Assembly: GCA_963966185.1 (NCBI GenBank)
Contig: CAWZYM010000043.1
Span: forward strand, 154,501 to 218,500
Direction: 5' to 3'
DNA from: Rhabditoides inermis
Taxonomy: Eukaryota > Nematoda > Chromadorea > Rhabditida > Rhabditidae
DNA: 64,000 nt
Shown here: positions 41,701 through 52,173 of the stretch, one piece after another
Layout: each line of letters begins with the position of its first letter
Position numbering within the stretch: the stretch's first letter is position 1
The notes under the pieces: generated by a model
What the model was told of the DNA's origin: nothing
Databases searched by the model: none
Seen by the model: the letters and a program-made list of their open reading frames with translations, nothing else
Translations under genes and position numbers: made by a program

Positions 41701-44458
41701 GACAACCACTGCTCCACGGACTGCTCCGGCCGATGCTCCCACTGTGACACCCACTGCTCCACGGACTGCTCCACGGACTGCTCCGGCCGCTGCTCACACT
41801 GTAACTCCTACTGCTCCACGGACTGCTCCGGTCGCTGCTCCCACTGTGACTCCAACTGCTCCACGGACTGCTCCGGCCACTGCTCCCAATGTGACGACCA
41901 CTGCTCCACAGACTGCTCCGGCCGCTGCTCCAACTGTGACACCCACTGCTCCATGGACTGCTCCGCCCGCTGCTCTCACCGTGACACCCACTGCTCCAGG
42001 GACTGCTCCGGTCGCTGCTCCCACTGTGACGACCACTGCTCCACGGACTGCTCCGGCCGCTGCTCCAACTGTGACACCCACTGCTCCACGGACTGCTCCG
42101 CTCGCTGCTCTCACCGTGACACCCACTGCTCCTTGGACTGCTCCGGTCGCTGCTCCCACTGTGACACCCACTGCTCCATGGACTTCTCCGGTCGCTGCTC
42201 CCACTGTGACTACCACTGCTCCACGGACTGCTCCGGCCTCTGCTCCCAATGTGACGACCACTGCTCCACGGACTGCTCCGGCTGCTGCTTCCAATGTGAC
42301 TACCGCTGCTTCACGGACTGCTCCGGCCGCTGCTCCTACTGTGACACCCATTGCTTCACGGACTGCTCCGGTCGCTGCTCCCACCGTGACACCCATTGCT
42401 CCACGGACTGCTCCGGCTGGTGCTCCCACTGTGACTACCACTGCTCCACGGACTGCTCCGGCCGCTGCTCCCACTGTGACTACCACTGCTCCACGGACTG
42501 CTCCGGCCTCTGCTCCCAATGTGAACACCACTGCTCCACGGACTGCTCCGGCCGCTGCTCCCACTGTGACTACCACTGCTCCACGGACTGCTCCGGCCTC
42601 TGCTCCAACTGTGGCACCCACTGCTCCACGGACTGCTCCGGCCGCTGCTCCCACCGTGACACCCACTGCTCCACGGACTGCTCCGGCCGCTGCTCCCACC
42701 GTGACATCCATTGCTCCACGGACTGCTCCGGCTGGTGCTTGCAATGTGACTACCACTGCTCCACGGACTGCTCCGGCTGCTGCTCCCACCGTGACACCCA
42801 TTGCTCCACGGACTACTCCGGCCGCTGCTTCCAATGTGACTACCACTGCTCCACGGACTGCTCCGGCCGCTGCTCCCACTGTGACTACTACTGATCCACG
42901 GACTGCTCCGGCCGCTGCTCCCACCATGACACCCACTGCTCCACGGACTGCTCCGGCTGGTGCTCCCACTGTGACGACCACTGCTCCACGGACTGCTCAT
43001 GTCGCTGCTCCCACTGTGACTACCACTGCTCCACGGACTGCTCCGGTCGCTGCTCCCGCTGTGACGACCACTGCTCCACGGACTGCTCCGGCTGGTGCTC
43101 CCACTGTGACTACCACTGCTCCACGAACTGTTCCGGCTGCTGCTCCCACTGTGACGACCACTGCTCCACGGACTGCTCATGTCGCTGCTCCCACTGTGAC
43201 TACCACTGCTCCACGGACTGCTCCGGTCGCTGCTCCCGCTGTGACGACCACTGCTCCACGGACTGCTCCGGCTGGTGCTCCCACTGTGACTACCATTGCT
43301 CCACGAACTGTTCCGGCTGCTGCTCCCACTGTGACTACCATTGCTCCACGAACTGTTCCGGCTGCTGCTCCCACTGTGACTACCACTGCTCCACGGACTG
43401 CTCCGGCCTCTGCTCCAACTGTGGCACCCACTGCTCCACGGACTGCTCCGGCCGCTGCTCACACTGTAACTCCTACTGCTCCACGGACTGCTCCGGTCGC
43501 TGCTCCCACTGTGACTCCAACTGCTCCACGGACTGCTCCGGCCACTGCTCCCAATGTGACGACCACTGCTCCACGGACTGCTCCGGCCGCTGCTCCCACC
43601 GTGACACCCACTGCTCCACGGACTGCTCCGGCCGCTGCTCCCACCGTGACATCCATTGCTCCACGGACTGCTCCGGCTGGTGCTTGCAATGTGACTACCA
43701 CTGCTCCACGGACTGCTCCGGCTGCTGCTCCCACCGTGACACCCATTGCTCCACGGACTACTCCGGCCGCTGCTTCCAATGTGACTACCACTGCTCCACG
43801 GACTGCTCCGGCCGCTGCTCCCACTGTGACTACCACTGATCCACGGACTGCTCCGGCCGCTGCTCCCACCATGACACCCACTGCTCCACGGACTGCTCCG
43901 GCTGGTGCTCCCACTGTGACGACCACTGCTCCACGGACTGCTCATGTCGCTGCTCCCACTGTGACTACCACTGCTCCACGGACTGCTCCGGTCGCTGCTC
44001 CCGCTGTGACGACCACTGCTCCACGGACTGCTCCGGCTGGTGCTCCCACTGTGACTACCACTGCTCCACGAACTGTTCCGGCTGCTGCTCCCACTGTGAC
44101 GACCACTGCTCCACGGACTGCTCATGTCGCTGCTCCCACTGTGACTACCACTGCTCCACGGACTGCTCCGGTCGCTGCTCCCGCTGTGACGACCACTGCT
44201 CCACGGACTGCTCCGGCTGGTGCTCCCACTGTGACTACCATTGCTCCACGAACTGTTCCGGCTGCTGCTCCCACTGTGACGACCACTGCTCCACGGACTG
44301 CTCATGTCGCTGCTCCCACTGTGACTATCCCTGCTCCACGGACTGCTCCGGTCGCTGCTCCCAACACTTTTTCTTCACCCGTATTCGGAGGATCTCTCAA
44401 AACCCATACTACTCCAGTCTTTGGTGGGGGGCCTTCTTTCAAGGAACAGAAACATTGA
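38498..44458 (+). CDS. coiled-coil protein with 15-residue Ala/Pro/Thr repeats and FG motifs
   Basis: Start ATG at 38498 (MSDEDDDIREG), stop at 44456-44458. After short N-terminal exons that include a Cys-rich segment (CRDCGQTGRS) and FRTKCHVLHVARRNVQKWIR, a chain of short exons from 39.4 to 41.25 kb encodes a long coiled coil: ERAERLSKELDDTKASAAA, KKLEKQLEREKERGDKMEKE, RQIAVSYKTKYEK, EEIARLKETIQIMEKDIRDL. The last exon (about 41303-44458) starts VTSPTSVFGTNMTSALKARL, then holds about 66 units of a 15-residue repeat (TAPAAAPTVTPTAPR type), and ends SPVFGG...TTPVFGGGPSFKEQKH. Coiled coil plus VFG motifs and the SYKTKYE segment recall the nuclear-pore basket protein TPR, but the protein is much shorter than TPR and I regard that as a guess. 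The exact frame of exons 2-4 is uncertain. Confidence 0.6.
38668..38778. repeat. (TC)n microsatellite
   Basis: TC repeat in an early intron of the coiled-coil gene, running into the acceptor CTCCTCACAG and probably acting as its polypyrimidine tract. Confidence 0.9.
41396..44366 (+). repeat. 45-bp coding tandem repeat, about 66 units, with 945-bp higher-order repeat
   Basis: The unit is 45 bp (15 codons, T-A-P-R-T-A-P-[AV]-A-A-P-T-V-T-[PTS]). Two marked units recur at a fixed distance: TGCTTGCAATGTGAC near 42736 and 43681, and CTGATCCACG at 42891 and 43836. Both offsets are exactly 945 bp, that is 21 units. Long stretches are open in other frames as well, including a 649-codon minus-strand frame at 42356-44305 of Ser/Gly/Trp composition; I treat these as by-products of the repeat. 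The GC-rich array lies wholly in the last exon of the coiled-coil gene. Confidence 0.95.
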
Positions 44459-45614
44459 AAATTGCATGTGCATTTCAGTTACTTGTTTGTTTGGATTAGT
44501 AAATGTTTAACTTATTTTTGGATGGATGTGATTTTTAAAAAATATATTTTTCAAACTATACTTTAGTAAGGTAATGTTCGATTCGATTGAAGTTTATTAC
44601 GACACCACATATAATCGCACTTAGCTCAGTATTTTTCGTTGAAAACATTATCGTGGATTCTGACACTACCGTATACTCAACGAAATGCACTGCATATTGT
44701 TTTTGCCGTTCAAATTTCTACTCAACAGATACTCTTTCATGACCACGTGGCGTAGTGGTAACGCTCTATCTCGCTTAGGAAGCAAATGTCCGCGGGTTCG
44801 ATCTTGGGTACCCACACAATATTTTGTCAAATTGAAAACATCATCGAAAAGCTTCTCATGGTTGTCTAATCACCTTGATGTCTCTCGTGAAAAGAGTAGA
44901 ACTCATTTGCGGGCCCACTATACCATACACATACAATGTGGTCATGAGAGAGGAGATGGTGTTTCCGGTTCAGGATTTCGCGAATATGATTATATATAAA
45001 AAAGATGGGCTCCGCGCATGCAAGCTGAAGGAGCATTCAAATATTCAAGTAAATAAGTAAGTATGATTATATCAGAAGACGTTAGTCGGGGCATATTCAA
45101 ATGTGGCCATTGTGACCACACATGTGGCTACTTTGCCCGCCTCTTGTTGGTGGGCGGAGCCTAATTCCCCAGTGTTCGCGATTGAATGATTCAGCAGCTC
45201 AGCTGTCCTTTTTGCTGTATCAGCTGTTTACTGATGTTTTGTTGCTGTTTTTCATCATTCACTAGTTATAGTTATTTCTGTTGTTATATATAAAATCTGA
45301 CCTATGATTTTGTATGCGTTATCGATAATATAATATATCAACTCTAGCAGGAAAGATAAGATTTCTGGCCGAAGCGATAATTTTGTTGTGTTGTGGTGCG
45401 TGTCGTCGCTGAAAGGGTGGCTGATGCAATGATGGGTTATTTTCTATCATGATAATATGGTATTGTCCGTTGCGTATGCGGTGAGCGGTGTGCCTCATTT
45501 TGTATTGTACGAGTGGTTTTTGTTCACGACCTTTATCGCAGTCATCGTCGTTGTATTTTGTTGTTCATAAATCATAACATCATCATATCATCACTTCCAT
45601 GATGTGTATTTGAG
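44459..45614. other. intergenic, holding a SINE
   Basis: 3' flank of the coiled-coil gene and 5' flank of glutaredoxin. Apart from the SINE at 44741-44924 I see no feature; the region from 45060 to 45614 is presumably the glutaredoxin promoter. Confidence 0.45.
44741..44924 (+). mobile_element. tRNA-headed SINE, fuller copy
   Basis: Contains the A box TGGCGTAGTGG and a degenerate B box (GGGTTCGATCTTGGG). The anticodon loop would be TTAGGAA with central triplet AGG (proline type), but stems are imperfect. The body then continues through GATGTCTCTCGTGAAAAG to GGGCCCACTATAC, shared with 36611-36750. Confidence 0.65.
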
Positions 45615-46181
45615 ATGGGTGCTTCTTCCAGCAGGACTCCCGCAGAGATGGCCGCTGTCAAGGCATTCGTCGACGGACTCATCGCCTCCCACAAGGTCGT
45701 CGTCTTCTCAAAGTCCACCTGCCCCTACTGCCACAAGGTCTGCATGTGTGGTTTTGTTACTATCTGTGTAATATACATGATACACATATTATACATGCAT
45801 TATACATAATGTTTGTAGGCGCGCGCAGCTCTGGAGGCGCAGAAGCTGCTGCCGGGTGCGATGCAGTGGGTGGAGATCGACAATCGCTCCGACTGCCAGG
45901 ACATCCAGGACTACATGAAGGTAGAGTACTTATGCTGTTCATTCGTCATTGAGTAGGTGTACTTCGAACTTTGGCATGCCTGTTACTGGTTGAACCGGCT
46001 GAAAATGCTATTGGAAAATTTGATCACATATTACTTGTGTATGTTGTAGGAGCTGACTGGCGCGCGTTCGGTTCCTCGCGTGTTCATCGGACAGAAGTTC
46101 ATCGGAGGCGGAGATGATACTGCAGCCGCCGCCAAGAGCGGCAAGCTCGCGGAGCTCCTCAAGGCTGCCGGAGCCGTCTAA
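45615..46181 (+). CDS. glutaredoxin (CPYC dithiol type)
   Basis: Three exons: 45615-45739, 45819-45920 and 46050-46181, all with clean GT-AG borders. The product is about 119 residues. Start MGASSSRTPAEM carries a Gly2 and Ser6 context suited to N-myristoylation. The active site STCPYCHK lies near residue 37. The GSH-binding features follow: ARSVPRVFIGQKFIGGGDDT with the cis-Pro (VP) and the GG-D motif. It reduces disulfides and glutathionylated proteins using glutathione. It is followed 290 bp later by the CNOT10-like gene on the same strand. Confidence 0.93.
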
Positions 46182-46471
46182 CAACCCACAACTTCTGTAG
46201 ATGATAGTATTTGTGCCCATTGTTGAATGTTTTTTCCACGGTTTCTGATCTTGTTGTGATAATGTAATTCATAAATAGTTTTTTTTCCAATTGATTGCAA
46301 TGAAATATACGCGTGTGCACACTTTGCCGCCTGGCCCCGCCCCTTCGTTATTGGCACGCCCACTTGGATTGGCGGGCCGTGTCGGTGTAGCAGGCGGCGA
46401 GCAACAACAACAATAGCAGTTGTGTGTGTGTTTGTGCGAACTTGCATGTGACGTTATCTATTCATCTGATA

Positions 46472-48376
46472 ATGAGCAAGTCAGACACACCTACGTCGGG
46501 GGTGAGTCGTTTACCACAATACCTTCGCTAACTTCCACATTGCTTACGTTTTTTTTTAAATTTAACATGACCTTGTTGCAGTCGCCTCCGCCGGAACAGC
46601 AGTCGTCGCAGCAGCGCAAGAAGATCAGTGCAGACGATGTGCTCGCTCTCTACCGCCGCGGCATCGTCTCGGCCGAAGTGCGTTGGTTTATGTGTACTCC
46701 ATACATGTTTAGATTACTAGTAACGAATTCCAACCGTGACAAGAACGGTGCTGTTGAGGTGGGGTGCCATCGCGAGGCGTTCCGCTACTTTGACGCAGTG
46801 TGCCCGTTTCTGGGTGCGGATGCGATGGTGTGGATCCGGCTATGCGAGTCCATTATTCACACACTATACGAGGTAGGCGTGTACTTGTTGAAATCTTACT
46901 CAATCAGAACCCATGAAAGTTGCTACAACAAACACGATGATAATGAGGAACCGTTTCTAGCCGGTTGAGCTGTCGTTTGACTACGTGACGGTGATGGAGC
47001 ACCAGTTCCGCAGCTGGGGCGCGTACCGAAAGGCGCGGCTCGGCACCGGCACCGAGACCAACATAGACGCCAACGTGTAGGTGGTTGTATCTGCTATACT
47101 TGTTACTTTCTATGTTTGATTGGATCTTTTAGTCTGGCTGCGGAGCGCATAACTCTGGAGTACGCTGGCCAGGCGGCCACTATCGCCGTCGACCTCCTCA
47201 GCAAGACGAACCGTGCGTGGCATTGTCTGATGTTGTTGATCGACGCGTGTCTCAGAGTACCTGAAGTTGGCGCACGCGTACCACCTGCAGTCGTTCTGCT
47301 CGCTGAAACAGGGCCGCTACAGAATGGCCGAACAAGCACTCCTCCAACTAGCCGTCCTCATTGTGCGTTTATTGATTGTATAATATCGATTATTCCTGTT
47401 TGATTGATTGATTGATTCATTTATTTTGCAGCGCGACAACATGGAGGCGTTCGCGAAGAACGGTCGTTTCAAGAATGAGATGCTGATGCGAGCCAATCTA
47501 TACAAGGTGGGTATAGTCTTTTTAGGGTATCTTTTAGTACACGCATTGTATTTCGAGACGCAAGTGAAGCTGATGGAGACGGGTAGTATGGAGACGGTGA
47601 AGATGAGCCTCGCACTGCTCGGGTCGACAACAGTGCTGTGCGACGTGTTCAAGAGGAGTGAGTGGCGTGTGTCAGTGTGTTGTATGATGTCTGTGTGAGC
47701 GATGCTGGCGGACTGTGGCGGGGAGGCTCGCGGAGTGGAGGGAGCGAGTGAAGGGGGCGGCAGCGGGGACACGCCCGTCCACCCCGAGGTAGTCGACCAG
47801 CTGTGGAACATGGACGCCGACCAGGCAGGCAACGACGCCGCCGCTCCCATCGGAGACGCGCCCCTCTCGCACACTCAGCTGGTGGGGAACTGCAATAGCA
47901 CGAATCGTCTATTGATTTACATAATGGAAAGGTAAATAGTTTGTGTTGAGGACGCGGTGGAGGTGGAGTTCTCGAACTCGCCGGGAGTGACCACCACAGA
48001 CGCCACCTCCATCTACGTGCACTACTCGGACGGCGCGCCCAAGAGGATCAATGTGCCCTACACGGTACGAAATGTGTTGTGTGTTTTGATGTTTGATGTC
48101 TGCTGATCTCGTGCTTCAAGGGTATCCTGGACGTGCGTCTGCGTCGTCTCAACCTGGCGCTTGTGCACGCGGCGGTCGGAAACACATCGCTGGCGTATGA
48201 CCAGCTCAAGCAGGTAGTGGAGAGAGAGAGAGAGAGGGAGAGAGAGAGGAATTTGTTTTCAGCTTGACAACTGGCTGTGTCCTGTGGCGCACACTCTGGG
48301 TGTGTACTGTCTGATGAAGATGAATCGGTTGGAGGAGGCTCAGAAGCTGCTCAAGACGGGGCTCATGGAGCTATGA
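46472..48376 (+). CDS. TPR-repeat protein, CNOT10-like (CCR4-NOT subunit)
   Basis: ATG at 46472 (MSKSDTPTSG), stop at 48374-48376, about ten short exons. Helical repeat-like blocks: KKISADDVLALYRRGIVSAE; REAFRYFDAVCPFLGADAMV then WIRLCESIIHTLYE; AAERITLEYAGQAATIAVDL; EYLKLAHAYHLQSFCSLKQG then RYRMAEQALLQLAVLI; and a C-terminal pair DVRLRRLNLALVHAAVGNTS with LDNWLCPVAHTLGVYCLMKM and NRLEEAQKLLKTGLMEL. The F...AV...WIRLCE block and the C-terminal LA..Y....N...A..LL pattern resemble the C-terminal half of CNOT10, a scaffold subunit of the CCR4-NOT mRNA deadenylase. The protein seems shorter than human CNOT10. Another TPR protein remains possible. Confidence 0.5.
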
Positions 48377-48793
48377 GCTGTCACGCTCCGCCCATTCTGA
48401 CTACACCCCCTTTTACGCCTTGTTACTGTTGGTACGGGTGCATGCCTATCTCCTTATGTTTTTTTTCTGTTATATTTGCATTGTTGAGATATTTTATAAA
48501 TGTTCACTTACGCTGTGTGTTTTTTTTTGCGAGACGAAATGAATTGTTGCGAATACAATACGATACCTATAGTGTGACATGGAGTGGGCAGTGTGATAGT
48601 GGAGATATGGCTTCCGGTTCCGAGTTGTTCGCAAACGATCATATGACAGCGTCGAAACCGTGTGATCCGAATACCAAACACTCTTTTCTGTTAACATGGC
48701 TTAAGTGTACTGTTGTGTGTTGTAGTGAATGTGAGGATGCGTTTTGTGTTGCTGCTGCGGAGATGTGGCGGGCGGGGCGCGGGGGGAATGGGA
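48377..48793. other. spacer between CNOT10-like and PDPR genes
   Basis: About 417 bp, same-strand genes on both sides. The beginning (CGCTCCGCCC) is C-rich. No coding signal or clear core promoter motif seen. Confidence 0.4.
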
Positions 48794-49019
48794 ATGGACA
48801 CTCGCAGACGAGCCATGCACCTCTCTGCTGCCTGTCGCTCCCACAAGTGAGTCATCTCTGTGATTGCCATGGATTGTTGTCGTGTCAGCCACTCGCTGCC
48901 TTCTGCCGACGTGGTCGTGTGTGGGGGCGGCATCACAGGAGTCTCCATCGCCTATCACCTCGCCAGGCGCGGACGCCGCGTCGCCCTATTCGAGAGGGAC
49001 AAGTGGGTCTTGTTGTTGC

Positions 49020-49055
<36 letters not shown>

Positions 49056-49493
49056 CCTTTGTGGTTGTAGCATTGGTTGTGGCGGTGCGACGGGTATGAG
49101 TGCGGGTGTAGTGTCGGCTCCGCTCTTCTGGCAGGACCACACCAATCAGGCACTGGCAGACACCAGCCTCAAGCTATACGAGCAGATGGCCAACACGGGC
49201 CGATTCAGTGAGGGGAGAGGGAGAGGGAGAGGGAGGGAGAGAGAGAGAGAGAGAGAGAGAGAAGGGAGAGGGATGTGGCGCAGGGTTCGTCAAGTGCGGC
49301 CGCGTCTACCTGGCGTCTAGCCTGCAGAACGAGGTTCTGTTGCGTCGTATGCACTCGCGTGGCAGGCTACTCCACGAAGAGGTGGGTACGCGCACTCCAT
49401 CACTACAACTACACGTATCTGTTAGAGTAATGTATATGATGTTCATTCACATCAATATGTTGTGATTACCTATATTTAATCGAGTTATTTGAA

Positions 49494-49571
<78 letters not shown>

Positions 49572-52139
49572 GTCTCTGTAAAAATCGAACTCTCCACAGA
49601 CTAGACCAAAACTAGAAAAATCATAGTCACGGATTTCGATGAAATCAATTTTCCTGAGGTTTTCGAACATTCTGAACACATCCTGCGCAGTGGCTAAGTC
49701 CAAAAAAATTTTTGGTACCAGATATGGTATACGGTACCTCAAATTTGCATAATGGCCCAAACTCAACTAAACTTTGATCTGAAGGTGTCATTTTACTCGT
49801 TACATAATTAAAAACAAGTTTATAATTGAACATTTCTGCATAATTTCAATGATTAAAAAATTATAGTCACAAAACCGAAAATTTTTCTGTTTTTCCAGAT
49901 ATTTTCTGTTTTGAAAGTTTAACCGATGTCCGCCCAGTCTGAATGAAAGCAACGTTATATTAAGCAGATTATGACGGTCATTTTCAGCTATTAAAATCAA
50001 AAATCGAAATACACCTTTTTTGGGAACAGCCGCTCAAAGTTGGTACACTCCGACATTCCTAGTCAACAAAATTCCAACTGCAAAGCATTTATCAACAAAA
50101 ATTGCGGAGATTCTTCAAATCAAACTATTCAAATGTTTATACGTTATCTCTAACACGATATTTACTCGTAGTAAAGTAAATCACTCATAATATCACGCAA
50201 TCTCTGAGAGAATCGGACACCACTGGGATCTAGGATATGAAATAGTGGAAAGTTATAATGTTTTGATGTTTTCAGTAACTAACAAGTATCAACAACATGT
50301 TATGAAACTTTTTTTCGAAATTAAAATGATTAATTTTTGATAAGCTAAATCGGTCAAATGTCATCGAAACCTATACATATAACCCATTTTTGGACAGCTG
50401 ATACAATTTTAAGAAACTTTTTATATAGAAAATTTTTTATGTTAACCAAAGGGTAAGCTTTTATACGCAAAAATATGATTTTCATTGCACAAAATAAATA
50501 CCTTTAATTATATGGAAGTTCGATAGCAGTCTCTAGTTTCCACTAATCAAAACTTAAACTAGTTTATAATCAAATAAAAAAAATACGAGGAAAATCGAAG
50601 GGTACGTCTTTTTTGCTACAGCCGTTTGAAAATGACCCACTCATGGTGGTCCATCGCAAATGGACCATAAGCAGATAAGAACCATACAAAAACTGAATCG
50701 TTTCAAAAACTAGAAGTAATTTAAAGCATACTTTGTGTTCACATTGTCGTTGTACCATCAAATCCAAAAAAGTTATGAGCGTTTCAATCCAAGAAAAATT
50801 TCCACTCTTACGGGCGTGGTGATTATCCAGTCTTCAATAGCACCTTATTCTGATTAGTTTATGAAAATGTAACCTATACAACGTGTAAAAACACTTATAT
50901 TTCAAAAATCGAAGGGAACGTCTTTTGAGATATCGACCTTTGAATGTTGCTGGCTCGCGAACATGCAACTCTTAACCAAAACCGTTCCACTATAACAGTA
51001 CTTTTTGTAACTAGTTGTTCAAACTCACCATAAAAAAAGTATAAAAAATATGTGTTTTCGAGAAAAAACGAGAACGTATTTTGATTTATCGATCTTCATT
51101 GTCGTCATGTTCGCGAGCCAGCAACATTCAAACGTCGACATCTCAAAAGACGTCCCCTTTGATTTTTGAAATATCAGTGTTTTTACACTTTTTATAGGTT
51201 ACATTTTCATAAACCAACCAAATTAAGGTGCTATTGAAGGCTGGATAATCACCACGTCCAAAAAAGTAGAAATTTTTAAATTTTTTTGAATTGAAATACT
51301 CATAACTTTTCAGGATTTGGTGGTACAACGACATTGTGAACACAAAGTATGCTTCAAATTACTTCTAGTTTTTGAAACTATTCAGTTTTTGTGTGGTTCT
51401 TATCTGCTTATGGTCCATTTGCGATGGACCACCATGAGTGGGTCATTTTCAAACGGCTGTAGCAAAAAAGACGTACCCTTCGATTTTTCTCGCATAATTT
51501 TTGTTTTGTTATAAACAACTTCAAGTTTTGAATAATGCAAACTAGAGACTGCTATCGAACTTCCATTTAAGAATTTATTTTTTATAAAAGAAATCATATT
51601 TTCGCCTATAAAAGCTTAACCTTTGGGTTACATCAATTTCTTTTTATATAAAAAGTTGTTTATATTGATGAAAGGAATCGAATTATTTTTTGAAAGTTAG
51701 TTTTGGACAAAAACTGACAAAGTTGAGGTGGTGGTCCCTTAACTGGCTAAATATGCAAATTTCAATGAAATCACCATTATCACTTTGTAAAGGACCCTTC
51801 ATAACCCCAAACTACGCCCTCAAAAACCCTAGATCCCTCATGTCCCAAAAACGTCCGATTCTCTCAGAGATTGCGTGATATATATTCTAGGTGGAGCTGT
51901 TGGACTGTCAGACGGAAATGCTGGATCGCTGGCCATTCCTGCAGACGGAGGATGTGCAGGTGGGGAGGAGGGGATACTGTATGATACATCCGACAAGATT
52001 AATATCGTTTCCAGCTCGCCCTCTTCTCCCCGGATGATGTTGCATTGGACGCGGTAGCGCTGTGTCAGGAGATGGCAGAGCAGGCCAAGAAGATGGGTGA
52101 GTAGAGGAGGGAGAGAGATGAAAGAGAGAGATAAGAGAG

Positions 52140-52173
<34 letters not shown>

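Noticed and set aside
41953..42894. 313-codon plus-strand Cys-rich ORF (CSxRDTHCS type repeats)
   Set aside because: Second frame of the same array; looks metallothionein-like only because of the repeat sequence.
42356..44305. 649-codon minus-strand ORF of Ser/Gly/Trp repeats
   Set aside because: Shadow of the 45-bp coding array; the plus frame continues into conserved exons and ends in VFGGG motifs, the minus frame does not.
48868..48890. Alternative PDPR start at the ATG of MDCCRVSH
   Set aside because: That ATG lies in what reads as a 42-bp intron; the ATG at 48794 gives an Arg-rich mitochondrial presequence joined in frame to the FAD motif.
49018..49070. Poly-Leu/poly-Cys ORFs near the PDPR start
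   Set aside because: Produced by a (GTT)n tract in the second PDPR intron; the FAD-site exons on each side join without it.
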